DNA of 64,000 nt from Listeria rocourtiae FSL F6-920 (GCF_000525975.1 NZ_AODK01000033.1:1-64000), one strand, 5' to 3'; shown: positions 49,693 to 59,449, counted from the stretch's first letter. Notes: generated by a model from the sequence alone, not told the origin. A program made the numbers and translations.

Positions 49693-49967
49693 CTCAAACT
49701 CACTCCTTCTCATGATTAAAACAAAAAAGCCCCTTCCGTCAATTGACGAAGGGACGCAAAATATACGTGGTACCACCCAACTTAGGAAAAAATTTTCCTC
49801 ACTTCATTAAGATAACGGCAAAAACCGTTTGCAAATGCAAATATGCTCCGGGATGTAATTCGTCCAACTCATTTGTACTGGTTTACAGCGACCACCAGCT
49901 CTCTTTTAACAGGGATCAGCGACTACTTCGTCCGTTCATAGCTTTTCGATATAATATTGTACTTCTA
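49693..49967 (-). promoter_or_regulatory. T-box riboswitch (Tyr) of tyrS
   Basis: Minus-strand leader with the T-box core GGTGGTACCACG (49777-49766), a Stem I with the conserved AGAGAGCTGGTGGTCGCTG segment, and a terminator made of CCCTTCGTC/GACGGAAGGG arms and T6 (about 49723-49753). The base of Stem I pairs TATG..CGG with CCG..CATA, which puts TAC (minus strand, 49857-49855) in the specifier loop: a tyrosine codon, as expected. Uncharged tRNA-Tyr should stabilise the antiterminator. Confidence 0.93.
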
Positions 49968-49996
49968 TTTTTAACATAGCCCGAAACAGATGTCAA
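49968..49996 (-). promoter_or_regulatory. Promoter of the tyrS T-box transcript
   Basis: TTGACA (49996-49991), 17 nt, TAAAAA (49973-49968). The -35 is perfect and the -10 moderate. Confidence 0.55.
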
Positions 49997-50007
49997 GATG
50001 TACAGTT

Positions 50008-50052
50008 GAAAAAGCCGAGCAAATCCATTACTGATCTACTCGACTTTTTCGT
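50008..50052 (-). terminator. Terminator after ccpA
   Basis: Minus-strand stem AAAAAGTCGAG / CTCGGCTTTTT followed by a T-run, just after the ccpA stop. Confidence 0.82.
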
Positions 50053-50057
50053 GAATT

Positions 50058-51056
50058 TTAACGTGTTGTTCCGCGCATTTTTTCGCTATGAGGTAAAATA
50101 ACTGTTTTTTCTTCTACCTCTTCATTGGCCATCAACTTCGTCAATAAGCGCATAGCAACGGCACCAATATCATAGAGTGGTTGAACTACTGTGGATAACT
50201 GCGGGCGCGCCATCAATGTCAATTTTGTATTATTTGATGTCACGATTTCAAGTTCTTCTGGTACTTTCACACCAGCGTCAAGCGCCGCGTTCAAAACACC
50301 CATCGCCAATTCGTCATCCGCCACATAAATCGCGTCAGGAGTTGCTTTCAAGCTACTTAATTGTGCCCAAGCTTTCACACCAGCTTCATAATTATAAGCC
50401 GCCTCTAGCACATAATCTTCATTAAATTTAATTTTAGCCTCTTTCAGCGCTTCACGATAACCGCCCAATTTTAACTCACTATTTACCGGCTCATCCAAAG
50501 AGCCACTAATGAACGCTACTTTTTTATGACCATTCTTTGTAAAGCGGGACACAGCCTCATAGCTCGCTTGTTTGTAATCAATATTAACCGATGCAATTTT
50601 ATTCGCTGCGTCCACAGAACCTGCCAAAACAACAGGCGCAGGTGACCGATCAAATTCTTCTTGTAATTGCTCCGATATACGCTCTCCCATATAAATAATA
50701 CCATCCACTTGCTTGCCAAGTAACGTATTCAACACTTGCAATTCCTTATCTTCATTTTCATCAGAATTACTAAGAATAATATTATATTTATACATCGTTG
50801 CGATATCTTCAATCCCACGCGCCAACTCCGCATAAAATACATTCGAAATATCAGGAATCATCACACCAACCGTTGTTGTCTTCTTACTTGCTAAGCCTCT
50901 AGCAACAGCATTCGGGCGGTATCCCAACTGTTTAATAACGTCCAAAACTTTCTTTCTAGTCACCGGCTTCACATTAGGGTTCCCATTAACAACACGAGAA
51001 ACTGTTGCCATCGAAACATTTGCCTCACGCGCCACATCGTAAATTGTTATATTCAT
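50058..51056 (-). CDS. ccpA: Catabolite control protein A
   Basis: LacI-family regulator that binds cre sites with HPr(Ser-P) to govern carbon catabolite repression. 332 aa. N-terminal [23 protein letters not shown], hinge [20 protein letters not shown], and periplasmic-binding-like core. A cre-like site lies about 55 nt upstream, pointing to autoregulation. tyrS-ccpA-aroA order is as in Listeria. Ends at a terminator. Confidence 0.96.
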   Translation of the reverse strand: MNITIYDVAREANVSMATVSRVVNGNPNVKPVTRKKVLDVIKQLGYRPNAVARGLASKKTTTVGVMIPDISNVFYAELARGIEDIATMYKYNIILSNSDENEDKELQVLNTLLGKQVDGIIYMGERISEQLQEEFDRSPAPVVLAGSVDAANKIASVNIDYKQASYEAVSRFTKNGHKKVAFISGSLDEPVNSELKLGGYREALKEAKIKFNEDYVLEAAYNYEAGVKAWAQLSSLKATPDAIYVADDELAMGVLNAALDAGVKVPEELEIVTSNNTKLTLMARPQLSTVVQPLYDIGAVAMRLLTKLMANEEVEEKTVILPHSEKMRGTTR

Positions 51057-51108
51057 TCATTTCACTCTCCACATTCATTTATTTTAACAGTTAGCCATAT
51101 GTAACCAT

Positions 51109-51122
51109 TGTAAACGTAAACA
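51109..51122 (+). promoter_or_regulatory. Candidate cre site upstream of ccpA
   Basis: TGTAAACGTAAACA matches TGWAARCGYTWNCW at 13 of 14 positions, about 55 nt upstream of the ccpA start. Confidence 0.65.
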
Positions 51123-51317
51123 ACCTTGCCTACACTTAATAATACGATAGTTTTTTTCGTTATGCAATTGTTTTCACTTATTATTTACATTACTAAAAAT
51201 TCAGAAGAAAGCGTTTTATTTAATCACTTCGCTATAAATCAAGAAAATCCCTTCTCATAGCAAATGTATTCCCTTACATATTTTCCAATATATCGGACTC
51301 TCTTAATTTTAAACACA

Positions 51318-51355
51318 AAAAAAGCAATCAGGAAATCATTTCCTAACTACTTCAT
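51318..51355 (-). terminator. Terminator downstream of aroA, beyond element copy C
   Basis: Minus-strand stem AGGAAAT / ATTTCCT, then GATTGC and T7. It lies about 160 nt after the aroA stop, with the palindromic element in between. Confidence 0.7.
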
Positions 51356-51369
51356 TTACTTTAAAAAAC

Positions 51370-51510
51370 GAATTTCCCACCAAACCTCAGCGAGCCGACA
51401 AATGATTAGATCCTAGGCAAAAGCGAGTACCGAAGCGGAGCATACTAGTGTATGTGAGCATCGGAGCACAGCTTTTAACGACGGAGATGATTATTTGTCG
51501 GCTCGCTGAG
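51370..51510 (+). repeat. Structured palindromic element, copy C
   Basis: Outer arms CTCAGCGAGCCGACAAAT (51386-51403) and ATTTGTCGGCTCGCTGAG (51493-51510) pair perfectly over 18 bp. Compared with copies A and B, two positions in the left arm are changed and both partners in the right arm changed with them. Inner helices AAAAGC/GCTTTT and CATAC/GTATG. It lies 4 bp from the aroA stop codon. Confidence 0.87.
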
Positions 51511-51514
51511 AGAC

Positions 51515-52600
51515 TTACTGGATGTTGGAAGGGACTAACTTCGATTTTAAAATCTCTTCCCAAAATGCGTCGAATTCTTTCAAGTCCATTTGTTGTGCTG
51601 AATCAGATAGCGCGACTGCTGGATCTGGATGCACTTCTGCCATCACACCATCTGCTCCAATCGCAAGAGCTGCTTTGGCACATGGAAGTAATAAATCTTT
51701 ACGCCCAGTGGAATGCGTTACATCGACCATCACCGGTAAATGCGTTTCTTGCTTCAAAATCGGAACAGCAGAAATGTCTAATGTATTCCGTGTTGCTTTT
51801 TCGTACGTACGAATACCACGTTCACAAAGGATAATTTGATCGTTACCCTGCGCCATAATATACTCGGCAGCACCAACAAATTCTTCAATCGTTGCAGACA
51901 GACCGCGTTTTAGTAGAACTGGTTTGTCTACTTGCCCCACTGCTTTTAGGAGTTCAAAGTTTTGCATGTTCCGAGCACCGATTTGAATCACGTCAATATG
52001 ATCTAACGCCGCGTCAATATCACGCGGTGTCACAATCTCACTAATAACCCCAAGACCAAACTCATCAGCTACACGTTTTAAGATTTGTAACCCTTCCAAA
52101 CCAAGTCCTTGGAAATCATACGGACTTGTACGCGGCTTAAACGCACCACCTCTAAGCAATTTCAGTCCTTTATCACGAACGGCTCCAGCTACAGTCGCTA
52201 CTTGTTCATAAGACTCAACCGAACAAGGACCAAATACGAAGGTCGGCGTGCCATTCCCAATTGGTACGCCATTCACATTGACAATTGTATCTTCTTTTTT
52301 ATTTTTACGCGAAACAAGCAATGCTTTGGAATTATCGTCTTCTTGTAACTCTAAACCAGCCTTGAAAATTTCTTTAAATAGCTTCTCAATCGTGCTATCT
52401 TCAAAAGGACCTTTATTTGCGTCTGTAATTGCATTTAGCATCTGGCGTTCGCGAACGGGATCAAATCGAATAACACCTTGCATCCCTTTAATTTTACCAA
52501 TTTCTTGTACTAAATTCGCTCGCTTGTTGATAGCCTCCAAAACCTCTATGTTTAAGCTATCTACTTGTGCACGCAACTCTTCCAAATTTGGATTTCCCAT
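51515..52600 (-). CDS. aroA: Bifunctional DAHP synthase / chorismate mutase
   Basis: First enzyme of the shikimate pathway fused to an N-terminal AroQ chorismate mutase, which serves as the feedback sensor in Bacillus-type AroA (called aroA there; aroG in other schemes). Mutase part residues 1-90 ([20 protein letters not shown]); synthase core with [32 protein letters not shown] and [14 protein letters not shown]. 361 aa. ATG with GGAGAGG upstream. Its 3' side carries repeat copy C. Confidence 0.95.
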   Translation of the reverse strand: MGNPNLEELRAQVDSLNIEVLEAINKRANLVQEIGKIKGMQGVIRFDPVRERQMLNAITDANKGPFEDSTIEKLFKEIFKAGLELQEDDNSKALLVSRKNKKEDTIVNVNGVPIGNGTPTFVFGPCSVESYEQVATVAGAVRDKGLKLLRGGAFKPRTSPYDFQGLGLEGLQILKRVADEFGLGVISEIVTPRDIDAALDHIDVIQIGARNMQNFELLKAVGQVDKPVLLKRGLSATIEEFVGAAEYIMAQGNDQIILCERGIRTYEKATRNTLDISAVPILKQETHLPVMVDVTHSTGRKDLLLPCAKAALAIGADGVMAEVHPDPAVALSDSAQQMDLKEFDAFWEEILKSKLVPSNIQ

Positions 52601-52874
52601 GATTTTGCCACCTCTCCAATTTCCCTGTACATCTTTTTACAGTATATTTTATCATTATAGATGAAAATGATTCATTTGTCACCATATCGCTTTCCTACTT
52701 AAGCGCTTTTAAGTGTTAAAGCGAACAATATAGATTAATACTAACATCCTGTACTTATAATTGCAAGTTAATTTTTCATAAAATAACGATAGGTAAGAAA
52801 AAAAGGTTATAAACAAAGTGCCATTACACCTCACCTATAACCTAGATTCTATTTTTTTTAATTCTTTTTTCGCG
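52601..52874. other. Intergenic region upstream of aroA
   Basis: 274 bp, AT-rich. It contains the aroA promoter region and, at 52799-52845, the ytxGH terminator. No T-box core motif, ORF or repeat was found. Confidence 0.5.
52799..52845 (-). terminator. Terminator after ytxH
   Basis: Minus-strand stem AGGTTATA / TATAACCT followed by T7; the rest of the loop is irregular. Confidence 0.75.
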
Positions 52875-53378
52875 TCATGTACAATTTTTTTCTGTTTTAT
52901 TTTTTGCTGTTTCAGAAGCTTCTTTCACTTCTTCTTTTGATTTATCAGCAGCTTGTTTCACGTCATCGCGAGCATCTTTAGCTTCAGATTTGAACGTTTC
53001 ACCAGCTTTTTGCGCAACTTGTTTCGTTGCTTCAAAACCTGCAGATGCTGTCTCTTTCACTGATTTTGTTTGCTTTGAAACCGTTTCGTAAAGCTGACCT
53101 GATTTATCTTTTACTACTCCAACAAATTCAGAAGCCGAGTCAACAAGAGCCGCTTTCTTATCTTTAGCTACATTGCCAATTTCAATACCTTTTTCATAGG
53201 CAACATCTTTCCATTGTGCACCTTTTTCTTTCATCACATCTACTTGTTCATGTAAATCCCCGCGTAGTTCTTTACCTGATTTTGGCGCTAAAAGAAGTGC
53301 CGTTACTGAACCTACGATACCACCAATTAAGCCACCAATTAGAAAATCTTTTACGTTAATACCATCTTTTCCAGACAT
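52875..53378 (-). CDS. ytxH: YtxH domain stress protein
   Basis: 167 aa. N-terminal glycine-zipper/membrane segment DFLIGGLIGGIVGSVTALLL followed by APKSGKELRGDLHEQ, the YtxH hallmark, then a long charged Lys/Glu/Ala helical tail with repeated ..AKDKKAAL.. and ..KETASAG.. units that resembles LEA-type stress proteins. ATG at 53378 behind GGAGGG. Follows ytxG by about 20 bp; the pair shares a sigma-B-type promoter. Function unknown. Confidence 0.9.
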   Translation of the reverse strand: MSGKDGINVKDFLIGGLIGGIVGSVTALLLAPKSGKELRGDLHEQVDVMKEKGAQWKDVAYEKGIEIGNVAKDKKAALVDSASEFVGVVKDKSGQLYETVSKQTKSVKETASAGFEATKQVAQKAGETFKSEAKDARDDVKQAADKSKEEVKEASETAKNKTEKNCT

Positions 53379-53399
53379 ATATTTTCCCTCCATCTTCTT

Positions 53400-53867
53400 T
53401 TATAAATTTATCGTTTCTTCTTTTGCCTCTGCTGCAGCTTGTTTAGCAACTTTATTTGCCTTCATTTTATCACGGAATGACAAAATAGAGTTACTAAAAG
53501 ATACGGCTTGTACGATTTTCGCCTCATTTGTGTGGACTTTATTCGTTGCAAGCGTTGCTAGTTCACGAACGGATTGGCTTAGCCCTAAAAGGGATACACC
53601 GATATCTCCAACTGCATCGAATACTGGGTCAACTTTTGCCACTTTACCGTTAATATCTTCAAGAAGATCATTCGTTTTGCTCATTAATTTCTCGGCCTGG
53701 TCAGTAATCCCCTTTACTTCACCAGTCATTTCCTCAAGCGATTTGGCTACTTCATCCATTGTTTTCGAGGTTGATTTAAGCGTCATACCTAGATAAACAG
53801 CAATGACAAGTAGCGCGATTGCAGCAATCAAAGCCGCAATGTACAAAATTATTTCCACCTTTTCCAC
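53400..53867 (-). CDS. ytxG: YtxG (DUF948) membrane protein
   Basis: 155 aa. Begins with a membrane helix, IILYIAALIAAIALLVIAVYLG, followed by an amphipathic coiled-coil (TSKTMDEVAKSLEEMTGEV, KLMSKTNDLLEDINGKVAKV) as in DUF948 proteins. In B. subtilis ytxGHJ is a general stress operon; a sigma-B-type promoter upstream supports the same here. ytxJ is absent after ytxH. Confidence 0.88.
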   Translation of the reverse strand: MEKVEIILYIAALIAAIALLVIAVYLGMTLKSTSKTMDEVAKSLEEMTGEVKGITDQAEKLMSKTNDLLEDINGKVAKVDPVFDAVGDIGVSLLGLSQSVRELATLATNKVHTNEAKIVQAVSFSNSILSFRDKMKANKVAKQAAAEAKEETINL

Positions 53868-53891
53868 ACCTCCACCATATATCTAACTACT

Positions 53892-53917
53892 GTACCCCTA
53901 ATGCCTCTATGTAAAAC
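53892..53917 (-). promoter_or_regulatory. Sigma-B-type promoter of ytxGH
   Basis: GTTTTA (53917-53912), 14 nt, GGGTAC (53897-53892) on the minus strand, about 25 nt before ytxG. Confidence 0.72.
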
Positions 53918-54086
53918 GGCCATTTTGAAAAGTGGGTTGTCTTCATTTTAGCAAGATTACGCGAAAAAGGAAAGCAAAATAGCATTGGTCAATAGATATA
54001 TTCTTTTTGGAAGCATATTTATTCAATTTGGAGTAAACTATAAGAATGCCACAAAACGGTGGAAAAAATGAAATGGAGTGATTTTC

Positions 54087-55200
54087 TTGAAAGATCCGCG
54101 TATTGAAAAACTAGCGTATAACTTGATCAACTATTCTGTAAGCCTACAACCAGGTGAAAAAGTACTTATTGAAAAATTTCGGTGTGCAAAAAGAATTAGT
54201 GACCTCACTCATTGCCGAAGCCTACAAAGCTGGAGGATTCCCGTTTGTATCCTTGAAAGAGCCACAAATCGATCGCGAAATGATGCTTGGAGCAAATCCA
54301 GAACAGTATGCGAAGATTGCTGAGTTTGAAGGCAATGTGATGAAAGAAATGGACGCTTACATCGGCCTACGCGCTGGGGATAACATCAATGAATTATCAG
54401 ATGTTCCTGCTGAGAAATTGAAAATAAATGGTGAAACGGTCGGAAAAATGCATACAAATATTCGTGTGAAGCAAACGAAATGGGTTGTCTTGCGTTATCC
54501 AAGCTCTTCTATGGCACAACTTTCTAAAATGAGCACAGTTGGTTTTGAAGACTTTTATTTCCAAGTTTGCACGCTTGATTACAGCAAAATGGGTGAAGCG
54601 ATGGAAAGTCTCGTGACGTTGATGAATCAAACAGACCGCGTCCGACTCGTTGGAGAAGGCACAGACTTGCATTTTTCAATAAAAGATATCCCTGCTATCA
54701 AATGTGCTGGTCAGCTAAATATTCCTGATGGCGAGGTTTATACGGCTCCTGTGCGTGATTCGATTAACGGCACTATCACATACAATACACCATCTCCTTA
54801 TCAAGGCTTTGTCTTTGAAAATGTTTCCTTCACATTTGAGAATGGGAAAATTGTAAAAGCAACTGCAAATGATACCGAACGTATTAACAAAATATTGGAT
54901 ACAGATGAAGGTGCTCGTTTTATTGGCGAATTCGCAATCGGTGTCAATCCTTTTATCCATGAGCCAATGCAAGATATTCTATTCGATGAAAAAATTGAAG
55001 GGAGTTTCCATTTCACGCCTGGTCAATGTTACGATGAAGCACCAAATGGCAATAACTCAGCAATTCACTGGGATCTTGTGAACATCCAACGCCCAGAATA
55101 CGGTGGTGGCGAAATTTACTTTGATGATATTCTAATTCGCAAAGATGGTCGTTTCGTTATTCCCGAACTTGAAAAATTGAATCCAGAAAACTTAATATAA
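54087..55200 (+). CDS. Aminopeptidase, M29 family (one frameshift)
   Basis: Thermophilic-type metallo-aminopeptidase (AmpS/PepS-like). Starts at TTG 54087 (MKDPRIEKLAYNLINYSVSL) 8 nt after GGAG. The frame breaks in an A5 run (54172-54176); four A give VLIENFGVQKELVTSL. Later parts include RLVGEGTDLHFSIKD, NIPDGEVYTAPVRDSINGTI and GTPxxPF-like FAIGVNPFIHEPMQDILFDE; GQCYDEAPNGNNSAIHWDLV near the end carries metal ligands in this family. About 370 aa when repaired. Ends in a terminator shared with murC. Confidence 0.92.
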
Positions 55201-55206
55201 CCACAA

Positions 55207-55243
55207 AAAAGGAATCCCATCATCTAGGGACTCCTTTTTAGTT
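55207..55243. terminator. Bidirectional terminator between the M29 peptidase and murC
   Basis: Stem AAAAAGGAATCCC / GGGACTCCTTTTT, one mismatch, with A and T tails. Confidence 0.88.
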
Positions 55244-55253
55244 TTAATACCTA

Positions 55254-56591
55254 TTAATTTATCGCTCGCTTCTCTTCCACCAATTCCACGCCGGTATCAA
55301 GAACGCGTTCATATGCTGCTTGGAATTTCTGAACATCTCCTGCTCCCATGAATAGAATCACTGCATCTGGAAACGCTAGCAACCCTTCTGTATGTTGTTC
55401 TTGAATTACGTGATTACCTTTAGTTTTCGCTGCTAAATCTTGAATTGTTAATGTACCGCGATTTTCGCGGGCGGAACCGAAAATATCACATAAATATACT
55501 TCATCTGCTAAATTTAAGCTATCGGCAAAACCTTGTAAGAATGCTTGTGTACGGGTAAAGGTATGTGGTTGGAATACAGCAACTACTTTGCGATTTGGAT
55601 ATTTTTGGCGCGCCGCGTTTACTGTTGCACGAATTTCAGAAGGATGGTGCGCGTAGTCGTCCACTAACACTTGATTCTTTTTCTCCGTAATGCTGAAACG
55701 GCGCTTCACGCCTTCAAAAGTTCGTAATTCTCTCGCTACATCAGCCGCTAAAATATTCTCAAAGGCGCTAACTGCTATCACACTAAGCGCATTGAGCACA
55801 TTATGATCACCATAAGTCGGGATTACGAAATTACCATACATTTCGCCATTGCGATACACATCAAATGTTGATCCCGTTGTTTCTTTCACAATATTTTTAG
55901 CTTGGAATTCGTTATCCTCTCCAAAGCCGAAATAAATGACTGGTATATCCAATTTCAAACGACGCAATTGCTTGTCATCACCTAAGGCAAAAACAGCTTT
56001 CTTCACCTGTTTTCCAAAAGATTCGAACGCACTAAAAACGTCGTCCTCACTCTTGAAATAATCAGGATGATCCCAATCAATATTCGTCATAATCGCGTAT
56101 GTTGGGGAATAAGCCAAGAAATGACGTTGATATTCGCACGCCTCTAAAGCAAAATACTTAGCATCAGGGTTTCCTTTTCCAGTTCCATCGCCAATTAAAT
56201 AAGATGTCGGGCGTAGCTCTTCCAAGACATGCGAAAGAAGACCTGTCGTCGATGTTTTCCCATGCGACCCAGTAATAGCAATGCTCGTATAACCTTCAAT
56301 TAATTGTCCTAAAAACTTGTGGTAACGAATCACTGGCAAGTTCATGTCCATCGCTTTTTTTATTTCCGGATGCTCGTCTTTAAACGCATTTCCAGCAATG
56401 ATTGTTAAACCTTCATGAATGTTGTCCTCAGAAAACGGTAAAATCTCAATACCATCTTCCTCTAATACCTTTTGTGTAAAGAAATATTTCTCAACATCGC
56501 TTCCTTGCACGGTGAAACCTTTATCAAACATAATTTGAGCCAGTGCACTCATACCTGACCCTTTAATCCCAACAAAATGATACGTCGTCAT
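55254..56591 (-). CDS. murC: UDP-N-acetylmuramate--L-alanine ligase
   Basis: Adds the first amino acid of the peptidoglycan stem peptide. 445 aa. N-terminal UDP-binding [21 protein letters not shown] motif [20 protein letters not shown], and C-terminal [20 protein letters not shown] with [16 protein letters not shown] behind GGGGG. Position next to sftA as in Listeria and Bacillus. Confidence 0.96.
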   Translation of the reverse strand: MTTYHFVGIKGSGMSALAQIMFDKGFTVQGSDVEKYFFTQKVLEEDGIEILPFSEDNIHEGLTIIAGNAFKDEHPEIKKAMDMNLPVIRYHKFLGQLIEGYTSIAITGSHGKTSTTGLLSHVLEELRPTSYLIGDGTGKGNPDAKYFALEACEYQRHFLAYSPTYAIMTNIDWDHPDYFKSEDDVFSAFESFGKQVKKAVFALGDDKQLRRLKLDIPVIYFGFGEDNEFQAKNIVKETTGSTFDVYRNGEMYGNFVIPTYGDHNVLNALSVIAVSAFENILAADVARELRTFEGVKRRFSITEKKNQVLVDDYAHHPSEIRATVNAARQKYPNRKVVAVFQPHTFTRTQAFLQGFADSLNLADEVYLCDIFGSARENRGTLTIQDLAAKTKGNHVIQEQHTEGLLAFPDAVILFMGAGDVQKFQAAYERVLDTGVELVEEKRAIN

Positions 56592-56886
56592 TAATTGAAC
56601 CCCCAGAATTTTAATCTTTGAAGAGGTAGCCTAAAAAATAGTGTGGTGCCCGTAAAAAAAAGCATTTTCATTATTTTTATCATTTCTAGACATCTTCTTG
56701 TGTTACAGTTTAAACGTGTGTTTGATGTTCATCTACGTTGCTAACTGAAAAATCTCACTAGGTAATTATAGCACTTTATTCTCCATTAAGAAATCCTTGC
56801 AGAAAATTTATATCTAAGGACTTATATTTTTGCTGTTTTAAACGAAATAAAGTATTTATTTATACGCTAATAGAACTAGTGATGTA
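56592..56886. other. Intergenic region between murC and sftA
   Basis: 295 bp, AT-rich. No ORF, repeat or clear RNA was found. It should hold the murC promoter and the end of the sftA transcript, but no strong terminator hairpin was recognised. Confidence 0.45.
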
Positions 56887-59148
56887 TTAATTATCACGTA
56901 TTTTTTCTAATTGTTCTCGAGTGATAATAACATCACGCGGTTTGGAGCCATTAGTTTCTGAAACAATGCTATGCTTTTCAAGCGCCTCCATCAATCGCGC
57001 CGCGCGATTGTAGCCAATGCGAAAGTGACGTTGTAAAAGCGATGTAGAGGCACCATTTTGCGCCAATACAAAATCACACGCCTCATCAAACAAGTCATCC
57101 TCTTCCTCTTTGGCAATTTCGCGTTCTAAAAGTTCTTCTTGTTTGAACAGGTAATTCGGTTCTGCTTGATTGCGTACGTGAGCGATGACAGTATCAATTT
57201 CCTGATCACCAACATATGTGCCCTGCAAACGAACTGGTTTAGACGATCCGCTTGGCAAAAAGAGCATGTCCCCTTTTCCAAGCAGTTTCTCGGCGCCCCC
57301 CGTATCGATAATCGTTCTCGAGTCAATTTGAGAGGATACAGAGAACGAAACACGAGTCGGGATATTCGCTTTAATCAACCCTGTTATAACATCTACAGAA
57401 GGTCGTTGCGTCGCGACAATCATATGAATCCCACAAGCCCTTGCTTTTTGAGCAATGCGACTAATTGCTTCTTCTACATCATTTGGCGCTACCATCATTA
57501 AATCAGCCAATTCATCGATAATAATCAAAATGTACGGTAATTTCTCACCAGAATGTTCTGGATGAGAAGAATATTCGTTAAATTTCTCCATATTACGAAC
57601 ACCTGCGTGTGAAAATAGCTGATACCTACGCTCCATCTCTTCCACTGCCCATTTGAGAGCGGCTGTTGCAGCTTTGGCATCTGTAATAACCGGACTCACA
57701 AGATGCGGGATGCGATTATAAGGAGCAAGCTCAACCATCTTAGGATCGATAAGCAATAGCTTCAACTCGTCCGGCGTTGCTTTATAAAGCAAGCTAATAA
57801 GTAATGAATTGATGCACACACTTTTACCTGAACCCGTCGCACCAGCAATTAATCCATGAGGCATCGTTTGCAAATCAGTCACAATCGGCATACCTGAAAT
57901 ATCAAGTCCTAACGCCGCCGTTAAAGGGGATTTACTCGCTTGAAACGCCTGACTATTCATAATTTCTGATAGCATCACAGGACGGCTTGTTTCATTTGGA
58001 ATTTCAATACCAATCGTACTTTTACCTGGAATCGGCGCCTCTATTCGAATATCCTTTGCAGCTAAATTCAATTTAATGTCATCCGTCAAATTCGTGATTT
58101 TACTAACTTTCACGCCTTTTTCCGGCTGCACTTCAAACCGGGTTACAGCTGGACCTTGTGTCACATTCACAACTTTTGCAGACACATTAAAATTCTCAAG
58201 CGTCTCGTTTAAAAGTTCTTCTTGAAAAGCTAACCATTCCTCATCTGCACTTTCAAAGACTGGCGGTTTTAGTAAATCAAGTGATGGAAAATAATAGCCA
58301 CTTGCATCTTCTCCTAGATGTTGCTCCACAGGAAAGATAGGGTCTGGAGCTATCGCTGATTTTTCTGTCTCCACGATCATATCAGGTTCTTTTTTAATGA
58401 CTTCTTTTTTCTGCTCAACATGTTGTTTGTCTTGATTCACCATCATAACGTTAAAAGGAATTCTAGTTTTAGGCGGTGCTTGCTTATCCTTTTTCGGTTT
58501 TGGTGCTTCATGGATAAGATCGATACGTTGCGGTGCCATAACCTCTTCCTGTATAGCTTTTATTTCAGGTTCCTCTATAACTGGCGAAACAGCTTCCTGC
58601 TCTGTTACATCTTCTAAAATAGCTACTTCTTCACTAACAAACGCTTCCACAACCGGTTCAGCCTCCACAACAAGCTGCTCCACTACATCAGGAGTTGCCT
58701 CACTTGCCTCTGCCTCTTGTGTAATATCAAACTCAAAACGGCTTGGTCGTTTTTGAAAAGCAAAGACTGGCGAAGGGACATCGGTTGGTCTAAATGGCCT
58801 TTTCTTCTCGAACTTCGGTATTTCATTGTTTGTTTTAGAACGAGGTGTTTGATTCGGCATCGGTATCTTATGTAAAACCGGTTTACTGTCTATTTTCTGT
58901 CCATCAGGAATAAGCGGAAAGCGGAACTCACCTTTTGGATATTGATACATCACTTTTGCTTGAACTTCGCGTTTTTGCTTCATTGATTGCGTATTTTCAC
59001 GAAAATTATCTACTTTTCTTTCGACTTTATTCACTGCCGTTAATTGGGGTGTTGGCGCTGATTGTGCCTTTTCTTTCGGCTTAGCTACTTCTATTTCCTC
59101 ATACTCCGCATCGCGATCAGCGAAGAAAAAATCTTTGAACCATCCCAT
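56887..59148 (-). CDS. sftA: FtsK/SpoIIIE-family DNA translocase, SftA type
   Basis: Septum-associated, soluble DNA pump that clears chromosome arms from the closing septum. 753 aa. No N-terminal membrane segments; instead a long acidic, Glu/Pro-rich linker (residues about 1-290, e.g. EEIEVAKPKEKAQ). Then the alpha/beta motor with Walker A GLIAGATGSGKSVCIN, Walker B LPYILIIIDELADLMM and VATQRPSVDVITG, and a C-terminal gamma winged helix (ASTSLLQRHFRIGYNRAARL) that reads KOPS-like sites. The soluble layout separates it from SpoIIIE. Start ATG 59148. Confidence 0.92.
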   Translation of the reverse strand: MGWFKDFFFADRDAEYEEIEVAKPKEKAQSAPTPQLTAVNKVERKVDNFRENTQSMKQKREVQAKVMYQYPKGEFRFPLIPDGQKIDSKPVLHKIPMPNQTPRSKTNNEIPKFEKKRPFRPTDVPSPVFAFQKRPSRFEFDITQEAEASEATPDVVEQLVVEAEPVVEAFVSEEVAILEDVTEQEAVSPVIEEPEIKAIQEEVMAPQRIDLIHEAPKPKKDKQAPPKTRIPFNVMMVNQDKQHVEQKKEVIKKEPDMIVETEKSAIAPDPIFPVEQHLGEDASGYYFPSLDLLKPPVFESADEEWLAFQEELLNETLENFNVSAKVVNVTQGPAVTRFEVQPEKGVKVSKITNLTDDIKLNLAAKDIRIEAPIPGKSTIGIEIPNETSRPVMLSEIMNSQAFQASKSPLTAALGLDISGMPIVTDLQTMPHGLIAGATGSGKSVCINSLLISLLYKATPDELKLLLIDPKMVELAPYNRIPHLVSPVITDAKAATAALKWAVEEMERRYQLFSHAGVRNMEKFNEYSSHPEHSGEKLPYILIIIDELADLMMVAPNDVEEAISRIAQKARACGIHMIVATQRPSVDVITGLIKANIPTRVSFSVSSQIDSRTIIDTGGAEKLLGKGDMLFLPSGSSKPVRLQGTYVGDQEIDTVIAHVRNQAEPNYLFKQEELLEREIAKEEEDDLFDEACDFVLAQNGASTSLLQRHFRIGYNRAARLMEALEKHSIVSETNGSKPRDVIITREQLEKIRDN

Positions 59149-59449
59149 TATTTATCACTACCTAATTTATTTTTTATCCGTTTCTTAAACTGATTCTAAC
59201 AGAGAAAATCAGATAAAGCTACGATGAATGTACTGTAAAAATAATACATGTTCAAAAAACAGCTTAAAAAGGCTATGTCCAAGCATTTCATCGTATATAA
59301 CTTAAACTTATGCGTCTTTTATCCATCAAAAAAGAACAATATAAATACACATTGTATACGATTAACCAAAAAAAGCTCAGAATTTAGGACAAACTCCATG
59401 TCAGATTTCGCTTACATCAGAGTTTGCCCGATATTCTTATTTCGATGAT
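59149..59449. other. Intergenic region between sftA and ytpR
   Basis: About 300 bp. Its main feature is a hairpin at about 59366-59432 on the minus strand (GGGCAAACTC with GAGTTTGTCC arms, then T7), which should end the ytpPQR transcript. Nothing else was recognised. Confidence 0.6.

Noticed and set aside
26644-51510. The three palindromic copies as a CRISPR array or as insertion sequences
   Set aside because: Copies are about 10-15 kb apart, not in tandem with spacers, and contain no transposase frame.
52601-52874. T-box or other riboswitch upstream of aroA
   Set aside because: No GGTGGTACCRCG-like core and no antiterminator/terminator pair before the gene.
56887-59148. SpoIIIE (membrane-bound sporulation translocase)
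   Set aside because: No N-terminal membrane segments; the layout and murC neighbourhood fit SftA, and Listeria does not sporulate.
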